Assembly: GCA_028280785.1 (NCBI GenBank)
Contig: JANQLF010000313.1
Coordinates: 1 to 45,161 of the forward strand
Reading direction: 5' to 3'
Source of the DNA: Planctomycetota bacterium
GTDB lineage: Bacteria > Planctomycetota > UBA11346
Length of the DNA: 45,161 nt
Shown here: piece after piece, positions 18,567-27,669 of the stretch
How the letters are laid out: each line of letters starts with the position of its first letter
Numbering within the stretch: position 1 is the first letter of the stretch
Notes under the pieces: generated by a model
Database searches by the model: none
Told to the model about the DNA's origin: nothing
Seen by the model: only the letters and a program-made list of their open reading frames with translations
Translations under genes and position numbers: made by a program

Positions 18567-19181
18567 ATGTCAAAGCTGTTTATTTTAAGTGGTCTCCTCA
18601 TCTGTATTTGCGTTCCTATGGCCGCAGAAAGCCTGCTCGCTAATCCAGACAGTACTTACCTTGCACGTATTCGTGAGCGCCAAGATCAAAATTGGTCTGG
18701 CAACCTCGGTATATTTGGCGGGATCAATAAACTTTTAGCCGACGAATGGTCGGGTGCTCAATTTCAACCAAATGTTGGTGTTATGTTCGACATCGGCAAA
18801 AGAGGCTGGCTGGCCAATATTGCTATAGATTACAAATTTTCGAGTGAAGAAGGCACCTTTCGCGGCCAAAACGTTGAAGGTGAATTAACAGAACTCGACA
18901 TTGGTGCGCGCTTTCACATTGATGATCCAACAATTAACTGGAAATCGTATTTTGGTGCCGGAATCGCCTTTATTGAAGATGAACTCAGCATTGATGGTGT
19001 AAGCGACTCAGGATCAGAAACCGGTTTTTGGTTAAATGCCGGCCTTTATTATCGCTGGCAAAATCAATGGAATATCGGAGTCGATTTACGTTATTCTGCT
19101 GTCATCGATGATATCGAAGATAATAAATTATTAACACCAGACCATTATGCTTATGGATTAATGGTAGGATATCATTGGTAA
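18567..19181 (+). CDS. Outer-membrane beta-barrel protein, tandem copy 1
   Basis: A 204-residue exported protein. A signal peptide (MSKLFILSGLLICICVPMAA) precedes alternating polar/hydrophobic strands typical of small OmpW/OmpA-like beta-barrels (NLGIFGGINKLL, PNVGVMFDIGKRGWLANIAI, ELTELDIGARFHI, TGFWLNAGLYYRWQNQWNIG). It ends with an aromatic residue, VGYHW, as outer-membrane barrels do for BAM recognition. It is homologous to the next gene, whose start codon overlaps its stop (TAATG). The function is unknown. A specific porin or sensor role cannot be read. Confidence 0.8.
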   Translation: MSKLFILSGLLICICVPMAAESLLANPDSTYLARIRERQDQNWSGNLGIFGGINKLLADEWSGAQFQPNVGVMFDIGKRGWLANIAIDYKFSSEEGTFRGQNVEGELTELDIGARFHIDDPTINWKSYFGAGIAFIEDELSIDGVSDSGSETGFWLNAGLYYRWQNQWNIGVDLRYSAVIDDIEDNKLLTPDHYAYGLMVGYHW

Positions 19182-19807
19182 TGCGTCAATTTATCATTGG
19201 ATTCATATTAATCAGCTTCATGCAATCCTATACCTATGCCGTAGAAATTACGGAAGTCTCTGAATATAGAAAATATATCACCGAGACGGACTTTGATGAA
19301 TTCAATAGCTTCACTGCAAACGTTTTTCTCGCGGTCGGCAATAAATACCTCGAAGGTGGTAATTGGAGGCCAGTCGATGACTACAGCGAAATGGGTGTAC
19401 TCTTCGATTTTGGTCGAGAAGAATGGCCCCTGCATATAGCTATCGATTATTTTACCGCAGAATCGGATGGCAGTAATAACGGCATCGATCTCGATTCAAC
19501 CATAACCGAATTAGACGTTGGACTTCGCTTTGTCATGGATGTCCCCTCACATAATACTGCTTTGCATATTGGTGCCGGAGTCAGCATGATCGATGTTGAA
19601 CTCGAAGCCTCTGGTGCATTAAATGCAAGTGACGAAGACTCTGGAACCGGTTTTTGGATCAATATGGGTGGTTATTATATCTTCAAAGATCATTGGCTCG
19701 TTGGTGTTGATTTACGCTTCTCCGACACCGACGTTCATGTACTTGGTGCTCCCCGCCGAAACGCTGGTTACTGGCACACCAACCTCATATTTGGTGTGCG
19801 CTGGTAA
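19181..19807 (+). CDS. Outer-membrane beta-barrel protein, tandem copy 2
   Basis: A 208-residue exported barrel protein, clearly a paralogue of the preceding gene. Matching segments include TITELDVGLRFVMDVPS versus ELTELDIGARFHIDDPT, and GTGFWINMGGYYIFKDHWLV followed by GVDLRFS versus the same block in copy 1. It begins with a signal peptide (MRQFIIGFILISFMQSYTYA). The ATG at 19181 is chosen because it overlaps the upstream stop. The frame also opens with a TTG six bases earlier. The protein ends FGVRW, again a terminal aromatic. A hybrid sensor kinase starts 57 bases downstream on the same strand and may share the transcript. Confidence 0.8.
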   Translation: MRQFIIGFILISFMQSYTYAVEITEVSEYRKYITETDFDEFNSFTANVFLAVGNKYLEGGNWRPVDDYSEMGVLFDFGREEWPLHIAIDYFTAESDGSNNGIDLDSTITELDVGLRFVMDVPSHNTALHIGAGVSMIDVELEASGALNASDEDSGTGFWINMGGYYIFKDHWLVGVDLRFSDTDVHVLGAPRRNAGYWHTNLIFGVRW

Positions 19808-19864
19808 ATATTAGCGAATGATGATTGTGAGTGCACCGCACTGCACTAAGCTAGATATAGTCAC

Positions 19865-22657
19865 ATGTCTCATTCTAACACAAACGACAAGCAGCCGCAG
19901 TCAGAGCTCGAATTTTATCGCAAGTCCCAAGAAATTAGTAAAATTGGCACCTGGCATTGGGATATCGCTGCTGATCGTGTCACCTGGTCACAGAATGTTG
20001 AAAGTATATTTGGCTTAGAACCTGGTACATTTGGCGGTTCATTTCAAGACTATCAAGCTTTAATCCTACAAGATGATTTAGACGAAGTTCTTAAACAAAT
20101 TGACGTATGCCTTAAAGGGCAGCAGCCAAATTTTAATGTAAAACATCGCATTCGTTGGCCTGATAATAGTATTCACTGGCTGGAAGGTTGGGGCGGCGCC
20201 CAATTTGATGAGCAAGGCAAGCCTATCAGTATGGCTGGTAGCGTTGTTGACATTACTCAGCAAAAGAAATCTGAAGATGCCTTATTACAAATAACTGATC
20301 ACACAGCCACCAAAACTGGCAGCGCATTTTTAAATACCTTTGTAAGTGAAGTGGCAAAATCACTCGATGCCGATTATGCATTCATAGGACTTTATAATGA
20401 ACTGAATCACAGCATCGACACCATTTCCACTTATGTAAATGGTGAAATTGTCGATAATTTTAACTACGCCCTTGAGGATACGCCTTGCTCAAATGTCATG
20501 ACTAATACGACATGCATCTATCCTTCACAAACGCAACAGCAGTTCCCTAAAGATATTCTACTGCAGGAAATGGGTGTAGAAGCCTATGTTGGCGTCCCTT
20601 TAACCAGTGAAGACGGCAAGGTCATCGGTTTATTAGTAACCTTGTACAAACAAGAATTGCAAGATACGGCATTACATAAATTAATAATGGAAATTTTTGC
20701 GCCTCGTATTCATGCAGAAATTGATCGCATTCAGGTTTACGAAGCGCTTGAGTCGAGCGAACAACGCTATCGTGACTTAATTCAATATGCACCTGAAGCC
20801 ATCGTCTTATTTGATTTGAACACCGGAAAATTCATCGAAGTAAATAGCGCTGCCGAAGCACTATTTCAAATGAATGCTGATGAGCTAAAAAGCATTGGTC
20901 CTGCACAAGTAAGTCCCGAGCTTCAATCAAACGGACGGCGCTCTGAAGAAATGGCTAAACACTATGTCAGTGAAGCTATTTCCGGTAAGCACATCACCTT
21001 CGAATGGGAACATATCAACAAAAGCAATGACCTTATTTATTGCGAAATTAGCTTACAACATGTCCCTGACAAAGATCGCCAGCTCGTCAGAGGTACACTC
21101 GTTGATATCACTGACCGAAAGTCCGCTCACCAAGTTTTGTTAAATAAAGAAGAGAACCTTCGCATTACGCTAAACTCAATTGCCGATGCTGTTATTGCCA
21201 CTGATAATTCTTTTCACATTGAACGCATGAATCCAGTCGCAGAGGCATTAATTGGACAATCCTTCGATTTATGCGAAGGAAAAATTCTCGCTGATATCAT
21301 CACTCTTCGATTTGCTAGTAACCATGAAAAAATCACTGATTATCGTATCCTCCTACAACAAGAGGCTGACAACACCGGCATTCGCTCCCCTTTCATATTG
21401 CAATCACCCTACAACAAAGAAGTGATCGTATCTTGCAATGCTGCTCCAATAAAAAATGTCGAACAAAAAGAAATAGGTTCGGTATTCGTATTTCGTGATA
21501 TCTCCAAGCAACAAGAAATTGAAGATCAACTGCGCCAGGCTCAAAAGATGGAAAGCATCGGACAATTAGCTGGCGGTATTGCACATGACTTTAATAACAT
21601 GTTAGCTGGGGTAATAGCTACTTCAGAATTATTAAACTTATCTATTGAGAATGCTCAGCAATCTAAATACGTACAAGGAATCATCGACACGTCACTGCGT
21701 GCAGCAGATTTAACTCAACAACTGCTCACCTTCTCTCGTAAAGGTAAAACAGAATCTAAAATTATTGATATTCACCATTCTTTAGAAAATGTACTCAGTT
21801 TATTACAACGTAGTTTTGATAAGCGCATCAATATTAAGACAGACTTAGCAGCACAAAACCATCATATAAATGGGGATCAAAGCCAAATTGAAAGCGCCAT
21901 TATCAATCTCGGCGTCAATGCACGAGATGCCATGCCAAATGGCGGAACATTTAGTGTGAGCACAACCAATATTCATTATGATGAACAGTATTGTCAAAAT
22001 AGTACATTTGACATTAAACCAGGTGAATTTTTCACGATCACCATCAGCGATACTGGTGTAGGCATAGACCCCAATATTATCTCGTTTATTTTCGAACCAT
22101 TTTTTACAACCAAAGGCGTCGGCAAAGGCACTGGCCTTGGTTTATCAGCCGTCTACGGCACCGTTTGTGACCATGGTGGAATAATAGAAGTTGACAGTGA
22201 AAGCGGCAAAGGCACGACTTTAACCATTAGTTTGCCCATTTCTCAATCTCATACAAATGACTCATTGGCTAAAAGTTTAAATATCGCTGAAGGAAACGGT
22301 AGTATTCTTATCATTGATGATGAAGAGACGATCAGGAAAATCTGTGCCGATTTACTCGAAGGCCTTGGCTATGAGGTGGAAACCGCCGAGAATGGCCAGC
22401 AAGGTATTGATTTGGCCCGGAACAATCCAGATAAATTCGACACCGTTTTGCTAGATATGATTATGCCTGGCATCAATGGTAAGGATGTATTTATAGAATT
22501 ACGAAAAATAAATAAAGACATCAATATTATCATCACCAGCGGATTTACACGCGATGCAGATGTCAATCAAATGTTACAGGATGGCGCGAAAGCTTTTATT
22601 CAAAAACCATTCCGAGTCGGTGAACTATCACGAATTATTCGAGAATTAAATAATTAA
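19865..22657 (+). CDS. Hybrid sensor histidine kinase (PAS-GAF-PAS-PAS-HisKA-HATPase-REC)
   Basis: A 930-residue soluble hybrid histidine kinase with no signal peptide or obvious membrane helix. An N-terminal PAS/PAC unit (about 22-137) ends SVVDITQQKK. A GAF domain follows (about 145-290), then two further PAS domains (about 295-420 and 430-550). The HisKA box GGIAHDFNNMLAG carries the phosphorylated His at residue 574. The ATPase domain has NLGVNARDAMPNGG, DTGVGIDPN and GTGLGLSAVYG. The C-terminal receiver has IDDEE, VLLDMIMPG with the phosphoacceptor Asp at 864, and QKPF. The attached receiver suggests a phosphorelay to a separate partner. The signal could be a small molecule or redox state. 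No response regulator with an output domain is nearby. Confidence 0.94.
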   Translation: MSHSNTNDKQPQSELEFYRKSQEISKIGTWHWDIAADRVTWSQNVESIFGLEPGTFGGSFQDYQALILQDDLDEVLKQIDVCLKGQQPNFNVKHRIRWPDNSIHWLEGWGGAQFDEQGKPISMAGSVVDITQQKKSEDALLQITDHTATKTGSAFLNTFVSEVAKSLDADYAFIGLYNELNHSIDTISTYVNGEIVDNFNYALEDTPCSNVMTNTTCIYPSQTQQQFPKDILLQEMGVEAYVGVPLTSEDGKVIGLLVTLYKQELQDTALHKLIMEIFAPRIHAEIDRIQVYEALESSEQRYRDLIQYAPEAIVLFDLNTGKFIEVNSAAEALFQMNADELKSIGPAQVSPELQSNGRRSEEMAKHYVSEAISGKHITFEWEHINKSNDLIYCEISLQHVPDKDRQLVRGTLVDITDRKSAHQVLLNKEENLRITLNSIADAVIATDNSFHIERMNPVAEALIGQSFDLCEGKILADIITLRFASNHEKITDYRILLQQEADNTGIRSPFILQSPYNKEVIVSCNAAPIKNVEQKEIGSVFVFRDISKQQEIEDQLRQAQKMESIGQLAGGIAHDFNNMLAGVIATSELLNLSIENAQQSKYVQGIIDTSLRAADLTQQLLTFSRKGKTESKIIDIHHSLENVLSLLQRSFDKRINIKTDLAAQNHHINGDQSQIESAIINLGVNARDAMPNGGTFSVSTTNIHYDEQYCQNSTFDIKPGEFFTITISDTGVGIDPNIISFIFEPFFTTKGVGKGTGLGLSAVYGTVCDHGGIIEVDSESGKGTTLTISLPISQSHTNDSLAKSLNIAEGNGSILIIDDEETIRKICADLLEGLGYEVETAENGQQGIDLARNNPDKFDTVLLDMIMPGINGKDVFIELRKINKDINIIITSGFTRDADVNQMLQDGAKAFIQKPFRVGELSRIIRELNN

Positions 22658-22668
22658 CATATTCGATG

Positions 22669-23460
22669 TTACGTACTTAAATCAGTGTCGTCCCATTTGA
22701 CTCCAGGTGACAAGGCCCAAGTCAGTGCATGGCGTCTTTCATGAATGACACCTCCATGAATCACAGGATGAAAGCCTTCCGGCACGGTATCTCTTCCCAA
22801 CTGAGCGCTACGCACTGCATTATGAACGCAGTAAAACGTATGCTCAAGTAATGTTACTTCGAATTCAGGTTTTATCTCTTGTGAAGATACCCATTGCGTA
22901 AGATCTGCACCCATTCCCGGTGCGTAGTCAATTAAAAGAGCTTTAATGTGATCGCCATCGAGCCGATTTCCGTAAAAATCAGGAATTTCGTCATAACCCA
23001 GTATCCAAGCCAAGGGCCAAGCATTTTCAAATTTCCAACCGATATTATCCACATGCTCTTCTCGTGCTTGTGACCTTTTTAATTTAAATATTTCCTTTTC
23101 TTCATCGCCTAAATACTTGGCCAATTTATTCTTTGAGATGCATTCTTGTATTTGTTGATTCGATGCCATTTCTTTAGGAATGCAAACCCAGCCCATTAAG
23201 CATTTAATTGCCATGAGTCTACCTACTATTTCAATTGCAGGCCGCATTTGTCGTTCGTGACAGGTTGGCAAACTCGATGCAACCTTAAAGCCCAGTTCTG
23301 CTAAGCCCTGCACTTGCTCCTGATGAAACAAATTCAGGGCTTCTGCCATATCCATTCCTTCTTCGTAGACTGGCTCTTGTTGTTTACGTTTATGCCGACC
23401 CGTAGCTCTTCGCGCTCGTCTACCACGCGATCCTCCACCACTAGTACTTCGTCGGCGCAT
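22669..23460 (-). CDS. DUF4272-like protein with basic N-terminus
   Basis: A 263-residue protein that appears to belong to DUF4272. The central part has the R-rich LPTCHERQMRPAIEIVGRLMA segment, a W-rich middle (IGWKFENAWPLAWILGYDEI), and the C-terminal signature IHERRHALTWALSPGVKWDD ending in DT. The first ~30 residues are a very basic, Gly/Arg/Ser-rich tail (RRRSTSGGGSRGRRARRATG) that could bind nucleic acid or be disordered. The start has an AAGGAATGTT ribosome-binding site. It converges on the hybrid kinase with an 11-base gap and diverges from the beta-helix gene. The function of DUF4272 proteins is not known to me. Confidence 0.75.
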   Translation of the reverse strand: MRRRSTSGGGSRGRRARRATGRHKRKQQEPVYEEGMDMAEALNLFHQEQVQGLAELGFKVASSLPTCHERQMRPAIEIVGRLMAIKCLMGWVCIPKEMASNQQIQECISKNKLAKYLGDEEKEIFKLKRSQAREEHVDNIGWKFENAWPLAWILGYDEIPDFYGNRLDGDHIKALLIDYAPGMGADLTQWVSSQEIKPEFEVTLLEHTFYCVHNAVRSAQLGRDTVPEGFHPVIHGGVIHERRHALTWALSPGVKWDDTDLST

Positions 23461-23652
23461 AACATTCCTTCATTCTCATTACGGTTGGAAACAAATGATA
23501 GCGTAAGCATTTTCTCTTAAAGTCTAGGTAGGACCATGGTACATAAATGGAACTGACTGGTATTTCTTCAGTTAACTGTTGAGTGTAATATACCTCAGGC
23601 TCTGAACGATATTAATTAATTGTAAACGCTGAGACGTCTTAAGATACACGTT

Positions 23653-25188
23653 ATGCGCAGTTTATTAAGCACCTGCCTTACATCTCTTTGCACTTTGCTA
23701 TCAGCAGCAACGTATAACGTTGGACCAAATGCAGGACAATTGAATGCTATCGGTGATGTACCATGGGAATCATTACAGGCTGGCGATACTGTTTACATCC
23801 ATTGGCGGGCTGCTGCCTATAAAGAAAAATGGGTCATTAATCGGCAAGGAACAGCTGCATCACCAATTCGCATCATTGGTGTGCCCAATGGAAATAATTA
23901 TCCCGTCATAACAGGCAATGGGGCCTCAACCAGACAAGCGCTTAGCTACTGGAATGAAAAGCGCAGCATTATTAAAATAGGTGGATCAAGCATTCCTGCC
24001 AATGATATCGCCCGATATATCGAGATTGAAAATTTAGAAATACGCAGTGCCAGACCTGCATACGCCTTTACCGATGATTATGGCAATCCTGATAATTATG
24101 CCGTCAATGCCGCATCGATTCACATTGAACGCGGCCAACATATTACGGTGCGCAATTGTATTATTCATGATTCCGCAAATGGAATTTTTTGTGGCATCAG
24201 CGACGGAGACACCCAGGACATTCTCATTGATTCCTGTCATTTATACGACAACGGAATCAACGGTAGCTACCTCGAGCATAATACCTACACATCAGCCGTA
24301 GGCATCACCTATCAATATTGTAGATTCGGCTCTCTACGCAGTGGCTGCTTAGGCAACAATCTGAAAGACCGGTCTGTTGGCACAACCATTCGCTATTGTT
24401 GGATCGAAAGTGCCAATAGACAAATCGACCTCGTTGATGTCGAGAACACCGCAAGTTTATATAATAATCCCGCTTACCGCTCCACTTATGTGTACGGTAA
24501 TGTTTTAATTGAACCGGATAGCGGTAATCGACAGATCATTCACTACGGTGGGGATAGCGGTAATACAAGTAAATATCGCAAAGGCACACTGTACCTCTAC
24601 AATAACACTGTCGTTTCTACACGTAGTGGGCGCACTACGCTGCTGCGTCTTTCTACCAACAGCGAAACCTGCGATGCACGCAATAACCTCGTCTATGTTA
24701 CTGCATCAGGATCAGAGTTATCGATGGTTGATTCAAATGGCACGCTTAATCTTCGAAATAACTGGTTCAAAAATGGCTACGTCAATTGTCATAGTACCCT
24801 AAATGGAAGCGTTAATAATTTAGGTGGCAACATCACTGGTTCATCACCACAATTTACCAATCTTGGTTCTCAAGACTTCACCCTACTGGCAAGTTCTGCA
24901 GCAATAAATGCTGGAACCACCCACAGCATCTCTATTAATAATGAATATAAAAAACATCACGAATCAAAATCACGCACCAGTGATGCAACGATTGACATTG
25001 GCGCCTTTGAATACGTGGCACCACTCAGCAAGCGGCGTATACGCATTCTATTACCACACACATTGTTTAACGCCGAAATCTCTCCCAACGGTACCTATAC
25101 TGACAACGGAACCACTCAGACTTTCGACGACTTAAACGCTAACAAACATCACCATATAGATTTCAGATTAGCTGGTGCTGGGGGCTAA
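23653..25188 (+). CDS. Secreted parallel beta-helix protein (pectate-lyase/polysaccharidase-like)
   Basis: A 511-residue exported protein. A signal peptide (MRSLLSTCLTSLCTLLSAAT) precedes a right-handed parallel beta-helix, visible as repeating short strands: IEIENLEIRSARPAY, SIHIERGQHITVRNCIIHDS, ILIDSCHLYDNGI, GTTIRYCWIESANRQ, GTLYLYNNTVVST. The block LQAGDTVYIHWRAAAYKEKW is typical of the start of such helices. The AASPIRIIGVPN segment and the ending RTSDATIDIGAFEYVAP are common in secreted polysaccharide lyases and choice-of-anchor-like proteins of environmental bacteria. The catalytic residues cannot be assigned, so it may be a lyase, an epimerase or a non-catalytic binding protein. The last 60 residues after the helix are unassigned. 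Confidence 0.82.
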   Translation: MRSLLSTCLTSLCTLLSAATYNVGPNAGQLNAIGDVPWESLQAGDTVYIHWRAAAYKEKWVINRQGTAASPIRIIGVPNGNNYPVITGNGASTRQALSYWNEKRSIIKIGGSSIPANDIARYIEIENLEIRSARPAYAFTDDYGNPDNYAVNAASIHIERGQHITVRNCIIHDSANGIFCGISDGDTQDILIDSCHLYDNGINGSYLEHNTYTSAVGITYQYCRFGSLRSGCLGNNLKDRSVGTTIRYCWIESANRQIDLVDVENTASLYNNPAYRSTYVYGNVLIEPDSGNRQIIHYGGDSGNTSKYRKGTLYLYNNTVVSTRSGRTTLLRLSTNSETCDARNNLVYVTASGSELSMVDSNGTLNLRNNWFKNGYVNCHSTLNGSVNNLGGNITGSSPQFTNLGSQDFTLLASSAAINAGTTHSISINNEYKKHHESKSRTSDATIDIGAFEYVAPLSKRRIRILLPHTLFNAEISPNGTYTDNGTTQTFDDLNANKHHHIDFRLAGAGG

Positions 25189-25239
25189 TTTAGGCCTCAG
25201 TCGTTGATAGATTACTATCATTCAGCACAATGTAGTACG

Positions 25240-27669
25240 ATGCATAGCCTCGTTAGATTGTGTTGCTTGAGAATTTCATTCTTCCTGGCCCTATTGTTTT
25301 GCGTATATGCGACTGCTGGTGGTCTTTATGCTCAAGAGCAACAACGATTAGTACGCATAGGCACCTTCCCCTTACATCCACTTAATTTTTTTAATGATGA
25401 TCAACTAGCAGATGGATTATACCCAAATATCATCAATGAAGTAGCTAAACAGCATGGCTGGCAATTAGAGTTTATAGCTGGTGATTGGGCCACCTGTCTC
25501 AAGCGCCTACAATCGGGCGAAATTGACATTATGACAACAATCGCCTATTCACCTGAACGCGCAAAAAGCATGGACTACAGCTCTGAGGCTGTATGTGACA
25601 TTTGGGGCCAAGCATTCATCCGACCAGGCTCGAAAATTTCAGGCATACGCGATCTCAACGATTCAATGGTCGGTATCATGCACCGAGATATCAACGGGGC
25701 TAATTTCATCTCTCTTGCAAAACGACTTGGGCTCAATTGTACCTTTAAAGAATTTCCAACTCATGCAGATATTTTTACAGCTATTGCAAAAAAAGAAATT
25801 GAAGCAGGCATCGCACCACAACATTTCGGGCTCAGACACGCTGAGAAATATGGGCTTGTGCCAAGTACAATACAATTCGCCCCCTTCTCCGTTTTTTTTG
25901 CAACAAAAAAAGGAATGAACACAGATCTGCTAACTAATCTAGACTCAGCACTCAAGTTCTGGAAACAAGATGCCAACAGTTTCTATTATCAACGTCTCAA
26001 TTTTTGGATGGGTGGTGAAAACATTGAGAAAACGATTTTACCAGTTTGGCTACTCGCCTTTGCAGGATTCATTATCATCGTCGCCGTATTTCTGTTTTTC
26101 ACCAATCGCGTTCTTAATAACCGTGTTCGCATCCGGACAGCTCTCCTCCAAGAACAAGAGCGCGCTTACCGAGATCTAGTTGAGAGCGCTAATTGCGTTA
26201 TTTTACGCTTAGATCCACATGGAAAAATAAAATACATCAATAGATATGGGCTACACTTGTTTGGTTACACTAAAAAAGAAATCTTAGGCAAACACATAAT
26301 AGGAACCATCTTGGCAAAAGAGGAAAAAGATGGGCGTGATTTAGTATCCATGGTAGATGATGCGTTCAATCATCCTAATGATTACATTATTAATGAAAAC
26401 GAAAACATTACTAAAGATGGTAAACTTTTGTACATGCAATGGAGCAACCGAGCAAGCTTAGATGAAGCTGGTAACGTGACCGAAATGCTCAGCATTGGTA
26501 TCGATATTACAACAAGGCGAAAATTAGAGCATGATTTATTGCAAGCCAGAAAAATGGAAGCGGTAGGAACACTTGCTGGCGGTGTGGCTCATGACTTTAA
26601 CAATATGCTGGGTGGCATTATTGGCGCTTCTGATATTTTACGGCTCAATGCAAAACCAGATCAAATTGAATATCTCGATATGATCAATAATGCCGGTGAA
26701 CAAGCCGCATCGTTAATTAAACAAATGCTTGCCTTTGCCAGAAAAGGCGACTTGTCTCTTAAACCAACACGTATAACACCGGTAATCAATGATGCCATCG
26801 CCTTATTAAAAAGAAGTATTGACAAAAAAATAGAAATTATAACTAACTACGAGGATGACACTGCTAGCATTATGGCTAATGCAGCACAAATTGAAAACAT
26901 CATTATTAATTTGGGAGTCAATGCCAGCCATGCGATGCAAAATGGCGGAAAGATTAGCATATCTACCAAAAGCATTCAATTAACAGAAGAAAAAATCATA
27001 AATGCATTTGAATTAACAGCTGGTGATTACATTTTATTAGAAGTTAATGATGACGGTATCGGAATTGCCCCAGAAGATTTAGATAAAATATTTGAACCCT
27101 TTTATACCACAAAGGGTCACAACCAAGGTACAGGGCTAGGGTTGGCAGCTGTCTACGGCATCGTCAAAGGGCACCAAGGTGCTATTGAAGTCAGCAGCGT
27201 CATAGACAAGGGCTCAACATTCACAATTTATCTGCCGGCAAGTGAGCAGGCCTCAGATACCTTGCAAAAAAATAACACTCAGCAACAAGGCTCTGGCTGC
27301 ATTTTAATTATTGACGACGAAGGTATTTTGCGAGATATGGCTGCTACATTATTACAAGAACTAGGGTATCAAACTTTCAGTGCAAAAGATGGCAAAGATG
27401 GTCTTGACGTCTATCAAAAACATAAACAAAAAATAGATGCTGTATTGTTAGATATGATTATGCCTGAAATGGATGGACGCGAAACATTCTTTGCTTTACG
27501 AGCGATACATTCAACTCTCCCGATTGTGATCGCAACTGGCTATATGGATGACTCGGTTTTAGCTCAATTAAATGAAAACGGACTAAACGGGTCGTTAGCA
27601 AAACCATATAGAGCACAAGACCTTAAAGATATTTTTTCAAAAATATTACCGGCCCCCACTAATAATTAA
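25240..27669 (+). CDS. Hybrid sensor kinase with periplasmic solute-binding domain (SBP3-TM-PAS-HisKA-HATPase-REC)
   Basis: An 809-residue membrane hybrid kinase. The ATG at 25240 starts a signal-type segment (LRISFFLALLFCVYATAGGL). An earlier TTG at 25204 also opens the frame. Residues ~35-260 are a family 3 extracellular solute-binding domain, with RIGTFPLHPLNFF, LQSGEIDIMTTIAYSPERAK and DSMVGIMHRDINGAN. Such domains bind amino acids or similar small ligands in the periplasm. A membrane helix (LLAFAGFIIIVAVFLFF) follows, then a PAS domain, HisKA (GGVAHDFNNMLGG, His 451), an ATPase domain (NLGVNASHAMQNGG, GTGLGLAAVYG) and a receiver with Asp 738 in VLLDMIMPEMDG. Its kinase and receiver half closely resembles that of the kinase at 19865. 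Its 3' end overlaps the convergent dihydroorotase gene by 4 bases. Confidence 0.94.
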   Translation: MHSLVRLCCLRISFFLALLFCVYATAGGLYAQEQQRLVRIGTFPLHPLNFFNDDQLADGLYPNIINEVAKQHGWQLEFIAGDWATCLKRLQSGEIDIMTTIAYSPERAKSMDYSSEAVCDIWGQAFIRPGSKISGIRDLNDSMVGIMHRDINGANFISLAKRLGLNCTFKEFPTHADIFTAIAKKEIEAGIAPQHFGLRHAEKYGLVPSTIQFAPFSVFFATKKGMNTDLLTNLDSALKFWKQDANSFYYQRLNFWMGGENIEKTILPVWLLAFAGFIIIVAVFLFFTNRVLNNRVRIRTALLQEQERAYRDLVESANCVILRLDPHGKIKYINRYGLHLFGYTKKEILGKHIIGTILAKEEKDGRDLVSMVDDAFNHPNDYIINENENITKDGKLLYMQWSNRASLDEAGNVTEMLSIGIDITTRRKLEHDLLQARKMEAVGTLAGGVAHDFNNMLGGIIGASDILRLNAKPDQIEYLDMINNAGEQAASLIKQMLAFARKGDLSLKPTRITPVINDAIALLKRSIDKKIEIITNYEDDTASIMANAAQIENIIINLGVNASHAMQNGGKISISTKSIQLTEEKIINAFELTAGDYILLEVNDDGIGIAPEDLDKIFEPFYTTKGHNQGTGLGLAAVYGIVKGHQGAIEVSSVIDKGSTFTIYLPASEQASDTLQKNNTQQQGSGCILIIDDEGILRDMAATLLQELGYQTFSAKDGKDGLDVYQKHKQKIDAVLLDMIMPEMDGRETFFALRAIHSTLPIVIATGYMDDSVLAQLNENGLNGSLAKPYRAQDLKDIFSKILPAPTNN

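Noticed and set aside
19830..19847. Inverted repeat AGTGCA/TGCACT between the barrel pair and the hybrid kinase
   Set aside because: The stem is only 6 bases, with no T-run, so it is not supported as a terminator or operator.
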